Source: Brevibacterium aurantiacum (GTDB lineage: Bacteria > Actinomycetota > Actinomycetes > Actinomycetales > Brevibacteriaceae). Taken from it: a stretch of DNA of 64,000 nucleotides. A program made the position numbers and the translations under genes. The notes under the pieces are model-generated. The model did no database searches and was not told the DNA's origin. It was given only the letters and a program-made list of their open reading frames with translations. Positions 36,445 through 45,878 of this stretch are shown here, piece by piece (within the stretch, counting starts at the first letter, position 1; every line of letters starts with the position of its first letter). The stretch covers positions 62,001 to 126,000 of the forward strand of contig NZ_VLTK01000002.1 of assembly GCF_007558825.1 (NCBI RefSeq), in the 5' to 3' direction.

Positions 36445-37650
36445 CTACTTGCGGTACTTCTTCATCTCGTTCCGAGCGATTGAGCGTTTGTGCACCTCAT
36501 CGGGGCCATCTGCCAGACGCAGGGTGCGCATGTGCGCCCACATGCTGGCCAATGGGAAGTCCTCGGTGACACCGGCACCGCCGTGGACCTGAATCGCGCG
36601 ATCGATGATCTTCAGAGCCATGGCCGGTGCGACGACCTTGATCTCAGCGATCTCGTTCTTCGCGACCTTGTTGCCGTGCTTGTCCATCATGTCCGCCGCA
36701 TGCAGCGTCAGCAGCCTGGCCTGATCGATCTCGATCCGGGCCTCGGCGATCCAGTCCTGGATGTTCGCCCGAGACGACAGCCTCTCACCGAAGGTCACCC
36801 TTTCCTCGGCGCGCTTGACCATGAGCTCCAGCGCCCGTTCGGCCGCACCGATCGCACGCATGCAGTGGTGGATTCGGCCCGGGCCCAGGCGGGCCTGACT
36901 GATCGCGAAACCCTCACCTTCGCCCTTGAGGATGTCGCTGGCGGGGACGCGGACGTCTTCGAATGTGATCTCGGCATGTCCCTCCCGATCGTGGTAGCCG
37001 AAGACGGGGAGGTTGCGCACCACGGTGACACCGGGGGCATCGATCGGGACGACGAGCATCGACTGCTGACGGTGCACCTCGGCGTCGGGGGAGGTTTTGC
37101 CCATGACGATGAGGACACGGCAGTGAGGGTGCATGCCGTTCGAGGCGAACCATTTGCGGCCGTTGAGGACGAACCCGTCATCCGTGGGCTCCATGCGCAT
37201 CTCGACGTTCGTGGCATCGGAGCTGGCGACCGCGGGTTCGGTCATGGCGAATGCCGAGGCGATCTCACCGTTGAGCAGCGGCCCCAGGTACTTCTCCTTG
37301 TGCTCATCGGAGCCGAAGCGGGTGAAGACTTCCATGTTGCCCGTGTCAGGGGCGTTGCAGTTGATGGATTCGGGAGCGATCTCGATGCTATGCCCGGTGA
37401 TCTCGGCCAGGGGAGCGTATTCGAGGTTCGTCAGCCCCGGTCCCCACTGGGGATCGGGGTGGAAGAGGTTCCACAGTCCCTGGCTCTTGGCCTCGGCCTT
37501 GAGGTCCTCGAGGATCTGCGGCTGAGTGTGCGGGCTGTCTGCCGCGGCCATCTGCTGAGCATAGACGGACTCCGCGGGGTAGACGAAGTCGTCCATGAAC
37601 TTCCTCAGACGTTCCTGGTAGTCGCGGCCGCGTTCAGTCGTTTCCAGCAT
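36445..37650 (-). CDS. Acyl-CoA dehydrogenase
   Basis: A 401-residue flavoprotein of the ACAD family. It has the flavin/substrate region AFAMTEPAVASSDATN and the C-terminal QVHGGAGVTEDFPLASMWAHMRTLRLADGPDEVHKRSIAR pattern, seen in parts. It introduces the alpha-beta double bond in acyl-CoA and passes electrons to electron-transfer flavoprotein. It overlaps the upstream SDR gene by 17 bp. Confidence 0.92.
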   Translation of the reverse strand: MLETTERGRDYQERLRKFMDDFVYPAESVYAQQMAAADSPHTQPQILEDLKAEAKSQGLWNLFHPDPQWGPGLTNLEYAPLAEITGHSIEIAPESINCNAPDTGNMEVFTRFGSDEHKEKYLGPLLNGEIASAFAMTEPAVASSDATNVEMRMEPTDDGFVLNGRKWFASNGMHPHCRVLIVMGKTSPDAEVHRQQSMLVVPIDAPGVTVVRNLPVFGYHDREGHAEITFEDVRVPASDILKGEGEGFAISQARLGPGRIHHCMRAIGAAERALELMVKRAEERVTFGERLSSRANIQDWIAEARIEIDQARLLTLHAADMMDKHGNKVAKNEIAEIKVVAPAMALKIIDRAIQVHGGAGVTEDFPLASMWAHMRTLRLADGPDEVHKRSIARNEMKKYRK

Positions 37651-38512
37651 GTGTGGTCTCCTCGTTGAGTCGGTTCGCTTCGTTGAGTCGGTTCTGATAG
37701 CGGCTCATGCCCTTGAGCCAGCGGTCGTAGTCGCTGCCCTTCATGCGGTACATGTCGAGCACCTCGGGGTGGGGGAGGATGAGGAACTGCTCTGCTTCGA
37801 CGGCATCGAGGGCGACGTTCGCGACGGCGGCGGGTGTGAGCACCGTGCCGGCTTCGGTGACTGCTGCCTGTGCCGGCCCGTCGGCTCCACTGGCCCGCAG
37901 CAGGTCGGTGTCGACGCCCATCGGAGCGATGACCGAGGCCCGGATTCCGTCATCGCGGTAGGTGAGGGACAGCCATTCGGCGAACCCGACCGAGGCGTGC
38001 TTGGTCACCGAATACGCGGCCGATCCGATCTGTGTGAGCAGGCCCGCCGCCGAGGCGGTCGCGACGAAATATCCTGCCCCGGCCTCCTGCCAGCGGGGGA
38101 CGAGTGCTTGGGCGGCGCGGATATGGGCGCGCATGTTGACGTCGATGATCGCGTCCCAATCGCCGTCGGAATCACCGAGTCCCGTGGGACCGATGATGCC
38201 GGCGTTCGCGAAGTACATGTCGACCCCGCCGAGGCGGTCATCGGCGAAGGCGATGAGCTCGGCGATCCCGTCGACAGAGGATACGTCGCCCACCCACGCG
38301 TGCACTGCGGCGGGGGAGCCGAGTCCCACGGCGGTGTCGGTGACCGCGGGGGAGAGATCGGCGAGGACGACTCGGGCACCTCGTGCGGTCAGCTCGGTCG
38401 CCAGCGCCGCACCGATCCCGCCTGCGGCGCCGGTGACGATGACGCGCTTATCGGCAACAGGGTTCTTCGCGCTGTCGACGGAGGCCGTCGCATTGTTCAC
38501 AGGCGCGGTCAT
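37634..38512 (-). CDS. Short-chain dehydrogenase/reductase
   Basis: A 292-residue SDR with the cofactor motif VTGAAGGIG (starting near residue 26) and active-site YSVTK, plus the NAG motif. The first part is an Ala-rich leader of about 20 residues. The natural substrate is unknown; its position between an acyl-CoA dehydrogenase and a phosphotransferase-like gene suggests a hydroxyacyl or alcohol intermediate. It overlaps both neighbours. Confidence 0.9.
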   Translation of the reverse strand: MTAPVNNATASVDSAKNPVADKRVIVTGAAGGIGAALATELTARGARVVLADLSPAVTDTAVGLGSPAAVHAWVGDVSSVDGIAELIAFADDRLGGVDMYFANAGIIGPTGLGDSDGDWDAIIDVNMRAHIRAAQALVPRWQEAGAGYFVATASAAGLLTQIGSAAYSVTKHASVGFAEWLSLTYRDDGIRASVIAPMGVDTDLLRASGADGPAQAAVTEAGTVLTPAAVANVALDAVEAEQFLILPHPEVLDMYRMKGSDYDRWLKGMSRYQNRLNEANRLNEETTHAGND

Positions 38513-39543
38513 GACTTCTCCAGAAGTGTCAGGGCCTGCCGGGCCAGGTCTTCGACTCCTGCGCCGGCGACTTCCGGATCAAGGTCGAGGTCGCCCATCT
38601 TGCCGGTCACCAGGCGCGTGTAGACACCTTCGCGGATGCACGCGAGCTTCCACATCGCGAAGGCCTCGTAGTAGCCGACGTCGTGGACCTCGTGTCCGCT
38701 GACATCTTGGTAGCGGTCGATGAGCTCCTCGGCTTCCGGGAAACCGAGGTCGGGGGTCGGCACCCAGATGCTCGTGTAGTCCGTGGGCACCGTGAGCATC
38801 GCGACGAAGTACCCCAGATCGGTGAGCACCTCGCCGACTGCTGTGAGCTCCCAGTCAACGACCGCGTTGACTCCGCCGTCGGGAGCGAAGATCATGTTGT
38901 TGGGTTTGAAGTCGCCGTGGGCCAGACCAACGGGGCTGCCAGCCGGATCTGGCATACTCTGGGCCAGAGCGTCGTGGACCTCACGGATGACGGGGATGTC
39001 GCGCATGGAGATCTCTTCGACCTGCCCGAGCCAGCGTCGCAGCTGCCGTTCGATGAGACCGCCGTTTCGGCGCAGATCTCCGAGCCCCACGTCGTCGATG
39101 TCGACGCGATGGATCGCCGCCAGCGTATCGACCATGCCGAACGCGCACGCCCGCTTGTCGTTCGGTCCCGGTCCGGCAGGTATCCGCGCCCAATCAGAGG
39201 GTTCATTGATGGCGAACCCGGGGCAGTGATCCATGAAGACGAAGGGCACGTCGAGGACCTCAGGATCGTCGACGATGTCGATGACGTGGGGGACGGGCAC
39301 GGGGCTGTCAGACAGCGCTGCCATGATCCGACCCTCACGGGAGACATTGTGGGCACTTCCACCGGAGTGACCGAGCGGCGGACGTCGGAGCACCCAGCGG
39401 GGGAGCCCGTCCACGGAGATCGCGAAGGTGAGATTTGAGCGTCCGATGGACATGACTTCGACGTCGAAGTCTGTGACTCCGAACCGGTCCTCAAGCCATC
39501 GCCCGATGGTTGAGGGATCGAATCCTGCAGGTGCTGTGGTCAA
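38509..39543 (-). CDS. Aminoglycoside-phosphotransferase-like protein of the acyl-CoA cluster
   Basis: A 344-residue APH/choline-kinase-fold protein. HGDFKPNN is the Brenner-type catalytic loop and VVDWE the metal-binding motif. It resembles the ACAD10/11-type kinase domain that acts with acyl-CoA dehydrogenases, phosphorylating 4-hydroxy acyl-CoA for elimination. Being first in an operon with ACAD, SDR and ligase genes supports this. The substrate remains inferred. It is not an antibiotic-resistance gene by context. Confidence 0.85.
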   Translation of the reverse strand: MTTAPAGFDPSTIGRWLEDRFGVTDFDVEVMSIGRSNLTFAISVDGLPRWVLRRPPLGHSGGSAHNVSREGRIMAALSDSPVPVPHVIDIVDDPEVLDVPFVFMDHCPGFAINEPSDWARIPAGPGPNDKRACAFGMVDTLAAIHRVDIDDVGLGDLRRNGGLIERQLRRWLGQVEEISMRDIPVIREVHDALAQSMPDPAGSPVGLAHGDFKPNNMIFAPDGGVNAVVDWELTAVGEVLTDLGYFVAMLTVPTDYTSIWVPTPDLGFPEAEELIDRYQDVSGHEVHDVGYYEAFAMWKLACIREGVYTRLVTGKMGDLDLDPEVAGAGVEDLARQALTLLEKS

Positions 39544-39559
39544 CGTCGACCCTCCCGAG

Positions 39560-39573
39560 TGAACAATCGTTCA
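39560..39573. promoter_or_regulatory. Candidate TetR-type operator
   Basis: TGAACAATCGTTCA has perfect TGAAC / GTTCA half-sites around AATC. It lies 17 bp upstream of the phosphotransferase-like gene, in the divergent region shared with the quinone-oxidoreductase-like gene. The TetR gene at 43546 is a possible binder. Confidence 0.5.
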
Positions 39574-39696
39574 GTTTCCATCACAGTATTCAACCCGAGC
39601 GTGCGAGTCAAGCTGAAATCGTGATGCCGGTCACCACCGAATGTGATAGTGATGAGTGGGTCATCCCACGCTTCTTTCATCCACAGTGAGGAAATC

Positions 39697-40668
39697 ATGA
39701 GAGCCATTCGCGTTGCCACCCTGACCGGACCAGACGATGTAGAGCTTGCGGAAGTCGACCGGCCTGCTCCGGGACAGGGCGAGGTCCTCATCGAGGTCGC
39801 CTATGCCGGCGTGACGTTCCCCGAACTGCTCCAGACCAGGGGCATGTACCAGGTCAAGCATGACCTGCCCTTCGTCCTCGGGTCGGAGGCAGCCGGCATC
39901 GTCGCCGAAGCGGGCCCTGGGTCCCGGTTCTCGGCAGGTGACCGTGTGGCTGCGATTCCCGGCAAAGGCTCGTTCGCCGAGTTCGTGGTCGCCTCCGACG
40001 AGCAGACAGTGCCCGTGCCTGACGGAATCAGTTTGGCCCACGCTGCTGGAATGCCGATGAACGTGCTCACCGCGGACTTCGCGCTGCGCCTGAGGGCGCA
40101 GGCGAAGGCCGGACAGGCCATCCTCGTCCATGGCGCAGCCGGGGGACTCGGATCGGCGGCGGTGCAGATGGCGCTGGCCATCGGCCTCGAAGTCATCGGC
40201 GTGGTCTCAACCGAGGCCAAGGCCCAGACCGTGCGCGAGCTCGGCGCCACACATGTGGTCATGGCAGAGGGCTTCAAGGACGCGACCAAGGAGATCTACC
40301 CGAACGGGGTCGACTATGTCTTCGACCCGGTCGGCGGGGACCGCTTCACGGACTCGACCCGAGTCCTCGCGCCCTACGGTCGACTTCTCGTCCTCGGATT
40401 CACCGCCGGTGAGATCCCCTCGGTCAAGGTCAACCGTCTGCTGCTGAAGAACATCTCCGTCGACGGCGTGGCCTGGGGTGCCGCGACCCGCGAGCGGCCC
40501 GGCTACATCGCCGAACAGTGGGACGCGATCGCTGACTATGTGGCTGCTGGCAAGCTCAATCCCGCGATCCACGGCACCTACCCGCTCAGCGACGCTGCGA
40601 CCGCGATCGGCGAACTCGACTCACGCAACGTCAGGGGAAAGGTCCTCCTCGAAGTCAACGGCGAGTAA
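39697..40668 (+). CDS. Quinone oxidoreductase / MDR-family NADPH-dependent reductase
   Basis: A 323-residue medium-chain reductase of the quinone oxidoreductase branch. It has the NADPH-binding HGAAGGLGSAAVQ and lacks the catalytic zinc ligands. The start ATG 39697 has GTGAGGA upstream; 18 upstream codons in frame are not homologous. Its stop (40666-40668) directly abuts the stop of the convergent acyl-CoA dehydrogenase gene. Likely role is reduction of an enone or quinone; the substrate is unknown. Confidence 0.9.
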   Translation: MRAIRVATLTGPDDVELAEVDRPAPGQGEVLIEVAYAGVTFPELLQTRGMYQVKHDLPFVLGSEAAGIVAEAGPGSRFSAGDRVAAIPGKGSFAEFVVASDEQTVPVPDGISLAHAAGMPMNVLTADFALRLRAQAKAGQAILVHGAAGGLGSAAVQMALAIGLEVIGVVSTEAKAQTVRELGATHVVMAEGFKDATKEIYPNGVDYVFDPVGGDRFTDSTRVLAPYGRLLVLGFTAGEIPSVKVNRLLLKNISVDGVAWGAATRERPGYIAEQWDAIADYVAAGKLNPAIHGTYPLSDAATAIGELDSRNVRGKVLLEVNGE

Positions 40669-41835
40669 CTACTTCCTGCGGTAGCGCTTGGCGATATCGC
40701 GGCCGACGAGTTCCTTCATCACCTCGTTCGATCCGCCGAAGATGGCCTGGACGCGGCTGTCCTTGAACGCCCGGGTGATCGGGTATTCGAGCATGTAGCC
40801 ATAGCCGCCGAATAGCTGCAGACACCGGTTGATGACCTCGATCTCGAGATCAGACCCGAGGTACTTCGCCTTGGCCGCATCGACGGGGGACAGTTCTCCG
40901 GCGTTGAGCGCCAGGGCGCAGCGGTCGACGAATGCCTCGAGGGCATCGACGCGGGTCTCGAGCTCGGCGAGCTCGAAGCGGGTGTTCTGGAAGTCACCGA
41001 TCGTCTGCCCGAAGGCCGGCCTGGTGAAGACGTACTCGCCCGTCCATGCAAGTGCTGCTCGGGCGCCCGCCAAAGTCCCGGATCCGATGAGCATGCGTTC
41101 GGTCGGCAAGTTGACCATGAGGTGGATGAAGCCTTGGTCGAGCTCGCCGAGGAGGGCATCAGCGGGCACACGCACATCGGAGAACGACAGCTCCGAGGTG
41201 TCCTGGGCATCCATGCCCAGCTTCTTCAGCTTGCGTCCTCGTTCGAAGCCCGGTGTGCCGTCATCGACGATGAACAGGGACGTGCCCTGGGACGGTTTGG
41301 CATCGGGGTTTGTGCGTGCGACGACGATGACGAAGTCGCAGTGATAGCCGTTGGTGATGAAGGTCTTCGCACCGTTGATCACCCAGTCGTCGCCGTCGCG
41401 TACGGCCTTGGTCGTGATGCCCTGGAGGTCTGAGCCGGCATTCGGTTCGGTCATGGCGATCGCACCGATCGAATCGCCTGAGGCCAGGCCCGGCAGGTAC
41501 TTCTCCTTCTGAGCCTGAGTGCCGAAGGCCAGAAGATAGCCGGGAACGATGCCGTCGGACACGCCCCATCCGCTCGTGGTCCCGCCGACACCTCGGCGGG
41601 CGATCTCTTCGGCCCGGACCATCTCGAACCGGAAGTCATCGACCCCGGCCCCACCGAATTCCTCGGGGATGGTCAGGCCGATGACGCCTGCCTCGGCGGC
41701 CTTCTTCCACATCGATCTGTCGACGAGATGGTCTTCCTCCCAGGCCTCGACATGGGGTATGACCTCACGGTCGAGGAAGGTGGCGACGGTGCCGCGGAAG
41801 GCTTCGTGGTCCTCGTTGTACAGGTTTCTCTTCAC
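40669..41835 (-). CDS. Acyl-CoA dehydrogenase (second)
   Basis: A 388-residue ACAD with GAIAMTEPNAGSDLQGI and the C-terminal QLFGGYGYMLEYPITRAFKDSRVQAIFGGSNEVMKE pattern in parts. The Glu of the catalytic loop lies within the C-terminal half as in short/medium-chain enzymes. It starts 37 bp after the thiolase stop, so both are probably co-transcribed. It forms a separate unit from the operon at 34.7-39.5 kb. Confidence 0.92.
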   Translation of the reverse strand: MKRNLYNEDHEAFRGTVATFLDREVIPHVEAWEEDHLVDRSMWKKAAEAGVIGLTIPEEFGGAGVDDFRFEMVRAEEIARRGVGGTTSGWGVSDGIVPGYLLAFGTQAQKEKYLPGLASGDSIGAIAMTEPNAGSDLQGITTKAVRDGDDWVINGAKTFITNGYHCDFVIVVARTNPDAKPSQGTSLFIVDDGTPGFERGRKLKKLGMDAQDTSELSFSDVRVPADALLGELDQGFIHLMVNLPTERMLIGSGTLAGARAALAWTGEYVFTRPAFGQTIGDFQNTRFELAELETRVDALEAFVDRCALALNAGELSPVDAAKAKYLGSDLEIEVINRCLQLFGGYGYMLEYPITRAFKDSRVQAIFGGSNEVMKELVGRDIAKRYRRK

Positions 41836-41872
41836 AGGTGGTGTCCTCTTCGTCGATCGGGTTCAAGCAGCT

Positions 41873-43015
41873 TCAGAGCAGTTCGAGGATGGTGGCGTTG
41901 GCCTGTCCGCCACCCTCGCACATCGATTGCAGACCGTAGCGGATCCCCTGCTGCCGCATGTGGTGGATCATCGTCGTCATCAGCCTCGCACCCGAGCCGC
42001 CGAGGGGGTGGCCCAGCGCGATGGCCCCGCCGTTCGGGTTGAGGCGGTTGATGTCGGCACCGGTCTCCTCCAGCCAAGCCAGGGGCACCGAAGCGAAGGC
42101 TTCGTTGATCTCGAAGACTCCGATGTCGTCGATGGAGAGCCCGGATCTCTTCAGCGCCTTCGCGGTCGCGGGGATGGGGCCGGTGAGCATGATGACGGGA
42201 TCGGCGCCGGCGAGGACTGCTGTGTGCACCTTCGCAATCGGAGCCAGGCCCAGTTCCTTGGCCTTGGCCGAGGTCATCAGCAGCAGGGCCGCCGAACCGT
42301 CGGAGATCTGGGAGGCGTTGCCTGCAGTGACGACGCCGTCCTGTTTGAACACGGTGTCGAGACCGGCCAGCGTGTCCACACTTGAACCGCGGCGGATGCC
42401 CTCATCGGTTCTGACCTCTCCGGCCTGCGTCGGGACGGGGATGATCTGTGAGTCGAAGCGACCTGCATCGGTGGCTGCGGCTGCGAGTTCATGGGAGCGC
42501 ACGGCGAGTTCGTCGAGCTGGGTTCGGCCCAGTTTCCACTGTTCGGCGATCATCTCAGCGCCGATGCCCTGGTTCGGCTTGACGTTGTCATAGCGGGCGT
42601 TGAACTTCTCCCCGTACGGGGACGCGCCGGCGGCAGATGAGCCCATGGGTACGCGGGACATGGACTCGACGCCGCCTGCGACGACGACATCGTACTGACC
42701 GGCGATGAGCCCGGCGGCAGCGAAGTGCACGGCCTGCTGCGAGGAGCCGCATTGCCGGTCGACGGTGACGCCGGGAACTGACTCGGGGAGTCCGGCGGAG
42801 AGGGCGACGGTGCGTGCGATGTCACCGGTCTGTTCGCCGGACTGGGACACGCATCCGAAGATGACGTCATCGATGGCTGCCGGATCGATTCCGGTCTGGG
42901 CAACGACGTCGGCCACAGCGGTGGCACCCAGGTCGGCCGGGTGGATGCCCGAGAGCATGCCCTTGCGCTTGCCGGTCGGGGTGCGTCGTGCGGCGACGAT
43001 GACTGCGTCGTTCAT
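41873..43015 (-). CDS. Acetyl-CoA acyltransferase (thiolase)
   Basis: A 380-residue thiolase. Cys89 (DRQCGSSQQA) is the acyl nucleophile; GHPLGGSGAR and CEGGGQAN hold the second catalytic His and Cys. ATG 43015 is chosen because the MNDAVIVAARRTP start is canonical; the frame extends 19 codons upstream with no homology. It cleaves 3-ketoacyl-CoA with CoA in the last step of beta-oxidation. Divergent from the SDR remnant. Confidence 0.92.
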   Translation of the reverse strand: MNDAVIVAARRTPTGKRKGMLSGIHPADLGATAVADVVAQTGIDPAAIDDVIFGCVSQSGEQTGDIARTVALSAGLPESVPGVTVDRQCGSSQQAVHFAAAGLIAGQYDVVVAGGVESMSRVPMGSSAAGASPYGEKFNARYDNVKPNQGIGAEMIAEQWKLGRTQLDELAVRSHELAAAATDAGRFDSQIIPVPTQAGEVRTDEGIRRGSSVDTLAGLDTVFKQDGVVTAGNASQISDGSAALLLMTSAKAKELGLAPIAKVHTAVLAGADPVIMLTGPIPATAKALKRSGLSIDDIGVFEINEAFASVPLAWLEETGADINRLNPNGGAIALGHPLGGSGARLMTTMIHHMRQQGIRYGLQSMCEGGGQANATILELL

Positions 43016-43225
43016 CTGTGCTCCTCTGTGACGGTGATCGTGCCGTGCCGGTTCCTGTGCCGGCTTCTGCACCGAGTGACGAAAAGATCTGCTGTGATAA
43101 ATGTGACCCAGATAACTGATCGTGCGTTAAGATTTTCACGAAGATGAGAAACAGTCAAGACGGACCGTAAGTTCGCCAGGTGTTGGTCTCGGCGAATGCA
43201 GAGTCGCATGCAGAGGAGTCATCAG

Positions 43226-43549
43226 ATGGAGATTCGCGACCAGGTTGCGCTCATCACCGGCGAAGCCTCGGGGCTCGGCCTGGCCACGGCGAAGCGACTG
43301 CTGGCGGCCGGGGGCAAAGTGCTCATCGTCGACCTGCCGAACTCTCGCGGGGACGATGCGGCCGCCGAGCTCGGAGAGAACGCCCGTTTCTTCGCGGCCG
43401 ACGTCACCAGTGAAGAGCAGGTGCCCCATCCCTCCCGCCTCGGCGACCCCGATGAGTACGCGTCACTGGCTGAGCACATCGTGTCCAACCCGATGCTCAA
43501 TGGGGAGGTCATCAGGCTCGACGGTGCGATCCGGATGGCCCCGAAGTGA
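43226..43549 (+). pseudogene. SDR (3-hydroxyacyl-CoA dehydrogenase type) with in-frame internal deletion
   Basis: The 107-residue product starts like an HSD17B10-type SDR ([18 protein letters not shown], residues 1-18, to DVTSEEQV) and then jumps to the normal C-terminus (SRLGDPDEY ... [14 protein letters not shown]). About 140-150 central residues are missing, including the catalytic Ser, Tyr and Lys. The frame is intact across the junction, so a small protein may still be made, but it cannot be an active SDR. GAGGAG precedes ATG 43226. Its stop overlaps the TetR GTG. Confidence 0.85.
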
Positions 43550-44238
43550 CTGTGAGTCAGCCCGAAGCAGCTGGCGTCGGAAGCCGCCAGCCCGACCGCG
43601 TGGGTCAGGCGGATCGGACCGCGCGATCGAAGGAACTCATCCTCGATGCGACGATCGAATGCCTTCTCGCCGAAGGATATTCGGCGACGACCACGATGAA
43701 GATCCAGGCCAAGGCCGGCGTGACCCGGGGCAGGCTTCTGCACCATTTTCCGTCGAAGCGGGAGCTGCTCACGGCTGCGGTCGCGCGCCTCGGGAAACAG
43801 CGTCTGAACCGGAATCTCGAAGACCGCACCGACGGCTTCAGCCGGTCCCTGGTCAGGGGGCGTCCGCCCGTCGGCGAGGTGGAGGCGCGCTCCGACTGGG
43901 CCGTGACGACCCTGTGGGCGGGACTGATGCACTCGAGTTTCTTCACTGCACTCGAGCTGTGGATCGCGTCGCGGACCGACGATGCGCTCGCCGACAAGGT
44001 CAGAGCTCACGAGAAGAACGTGTTCGAGAGAGTGAGGGAGAACGCCCGCGAGCTGTTCGGCCCGGTCGTCGCAGCACAGCCAGGGTACGACCACCTGTTC
44101 TCCGTGCTCTTCTCGAGCATGCGGGGGATGGCCGTGACCTACACGTTCTCCCATCTCGACCCCCAGACCGAACCGATGATCGCAACCTGGCAGCAGATCG
44201 CACGATCTCTCCTGACCGATGCACCTGTCGAGGACTGA
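43546..44238 (+). CDS. TetR-family transcriptional regulator
   Basis: A 230-residue TetR protein with a polar N-terminal extension and the helix-turn-helix at about residues 27-75 ([25 protein letters not shown]). The C-terminal ligand domain has no specific signature. GTG 43546 overlaps the SDR remnant stop, so translation may be coupled. It sits among acyl-CoA genes and probably responds to an acyl-CoA. Confidence 0.9.
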   Translation: MTVSQPEAAGVGSRQPDRVGQADRTARSKELILDATIECLLAEGYSATTTMKIQAKAGVTRGRLLHHFPSKRELLTAAVARLGKQRLNRNLEDRTDGFSRSLVRGRPPVGEVEARSDWAVTTLWAGLMHSSFFTALELWIASRTDDALADKVRAHEKNVFERVRENARELFGPVVAAQPGYDHLFSVLFSSMRGMAVTYTFSHLDPQTEPMIATWQQIARSLLTDAPVED

Positions 44239-44287
44239 CCTGAACCGACCCGATGACCACCGATGTCGACGATGACAAGGAAGTGAC

Positions 44288-45850
44288 ATGTATCCAGGAA
44301 AATGGGCCGTGAAGAACCCCGACAAGCCCGCCCTCATCATGGCTGATACCGAGGCGGTGCTCACCTTCGGCGAGCTCGAGGACCGGTCCCTGCGGCTGGC
44401 CAACCACCTGCGCTCGATAGGCTTTGAGAAGGGCGATCACATCGCGGTCATGGCAGAGAACCGGTTCGAGATCGTCGAGGCCCTGTGGGCAGCACTGCGC
44501 ACCGGGGTGATCATCACAGTCGTCAATTCTCACCTGACTGCAGCGGAATCGGCCTACATCGTCGATGACTGCGATGCTCGAGCTCTCCTCCTGTCGACCC
44601 GGTTGGAGAAATCGAGCGAGGTCGCCGCCGGGTGCCAGCAGGTCGAGAACAGGATCCGCATCGATGCTGTTCCCGACGGTGAGGCGGGGGAGGTCTTCGC
44701 CGGCTGGGATGAGTATGAGGCGGTGCTTGCGGCCGCCTCGGCAATCAGACCCGAAGTCGAACCTCGCGGCGACGACATGCTCTACTCCTCGGGCACGACC
44801 GGACGACCGAAGGGCATCCTGCCCGGAGCCACCGAACTGCTCATCGAGGACGAGGACGTTGCGCTCATCAGCCTGTTCCGCGCCCTCTACGGGTTCGACG
44901 ATGAGACGATCTACCTCTCGCCTGCGCCTCTCTACCATGCGGCACCGCTGCGGTTCGTGATGACGACTCACTCACAGGGCGGGACCGTCGTCGTCATGCC
45001 CCGGTTCGACGCTGAGGAGGCACTGGGCCTGATCGAGAAGCACCGTGTCACGCACTCGCAGTGGGTGCCCACGATGTTCATCCGGATGCTCAAGCTGCCC
45101 GAGGAAATTCGATGCTCCTTCGACGTCTCCAGTCTCAAAGTCGCCATCCACGCCGCCGCACCGTGCCCGCCCGAGGTGAAGCGGGCCATGATCGAGTGGT
45201 GGGGTCCGGTGGTCTATGAGTACTATGCCGCGACAGAGAGCAATGGATTGACCATCATCAACAGTCAGCAGGCGCTGGAGAGGCCGGGCTCGGTCGGCCG
45301 TGACGGGGTCAAGGGCGTCGTCCACATCTGCGGACCAGATGGAGAGGAGCTGCCTGCCGGTGAGGTCGGAGTCATCTACTTCGAGGCTACGTCGGCACTG
45401 TTCGAGTACTACAAGGACCCGTCGAAGACCGCGGCCTCCAGGCACCCGAATCATCCCGACACGTGGGCGACGACAGGGGACATGGGCTACCTCGACGAGG
45501 ACAGGTTCCTCTACATCGTCGAACGCACCACGGGCCTCATCATCGTCGGGGGAGTCAACATCTACCCGCAGGAGATCGAGAATGCGTTGGCGCTGCGGCC
45601 TTCGATCGCCGATGTCGCCGTGGTGGGCAAGACCGATGATGAGCTGGGGCAGGTTCCGGTCGCGTTCGTGCAGTTGGCCGATGGCGTCGCCGAGGCGGGG
45701 CAGGCCGAAGAGATTCGCAGCTGGCTCAGCGATCGCTTGGCTCGGTTCAAGATTCCCCGCGAGATCTACTTCGTCCCTGAACTGCCGCGAACTCCGACCG
45801 GGAAGCTGATCAAGCGCAATCTGCCGGATCCTGCGACGCTGGCCGGGTGA
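44288..45850 (+). CDS. Acyl-CoA ligase (AMP-forming), second
   Basis: A 520-residue adenylate-forming enzyme. Motifs are LYSSGTTGRPKG, YYAATESNG, TTGDMGYLDED and PRTPTGKLIKR. It activates a carboxylic acid with CoA. It is likely co-transcribed with the TetR gene, 49 bp upstream. The sequence branch is FadD3-like or crotonobetaine/carnitine-ligase-like, so substrate is open. Confidence 0.9.
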   Translation: MYPGKWAVKNPDKPALIMADTEAVLTFGELEDRSLRLANHLRSIGFEKGDHIAVMAENRFEIVEALWAALRTGVIITVVNSHLTAAESAYIVDDCDARALLLSTRLEKSSEVAAGCQQVENRIRIDAVPDGEAGEVFAGWDEYEAVLAAASAIRPEVEPRGDDMLYSSGTTGRPKGILPGATELLIEDEDVALISLFRALYGFDDETIYLSPAPLYHAAPLRFVMTTHSQGGTVVVMPRFDAEEALGLIEKHRVTHSQWVPTMFIRMLKLPEEIRCSFDVSSLKVAIHAAAPCPPEVKRAMIEWWGPVVYEYYAATESNGLTIINSQQALERPGSVGRDGVKGVVHICGPDGEELPAGEVGVIYFEATSALFEYYKDPSKTAASRHPNHPDTWATTGDMGYLDEDRFLYIVERTTGLIIVGGVNIYPQEIENALALRPSIADVAVVGKTDDELGQVPVAFVQLADGVAEAGQAEEIRSWLSDRLARFKIPREIYFVPELPRTPTGKLIKRNLPDPATLAG

Positions 45851-45878
45851 ATCGCACTGTGCTGATGGTCAGTTGTTC

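Noticed and set aside
36490-37668. A 392-codon plus-strand open frame opposite the acyl-CoA dehydrogenase
   Set aside because: It mirrors a certain gene and shows no recognisable motif.
38509-39543. Aminoglycoside resistance gene
   Set aside because: The fold is phosphotransferase-like, but it is first in an acyl-CoA operon and resembles the ACAD10/11-type kinase group.
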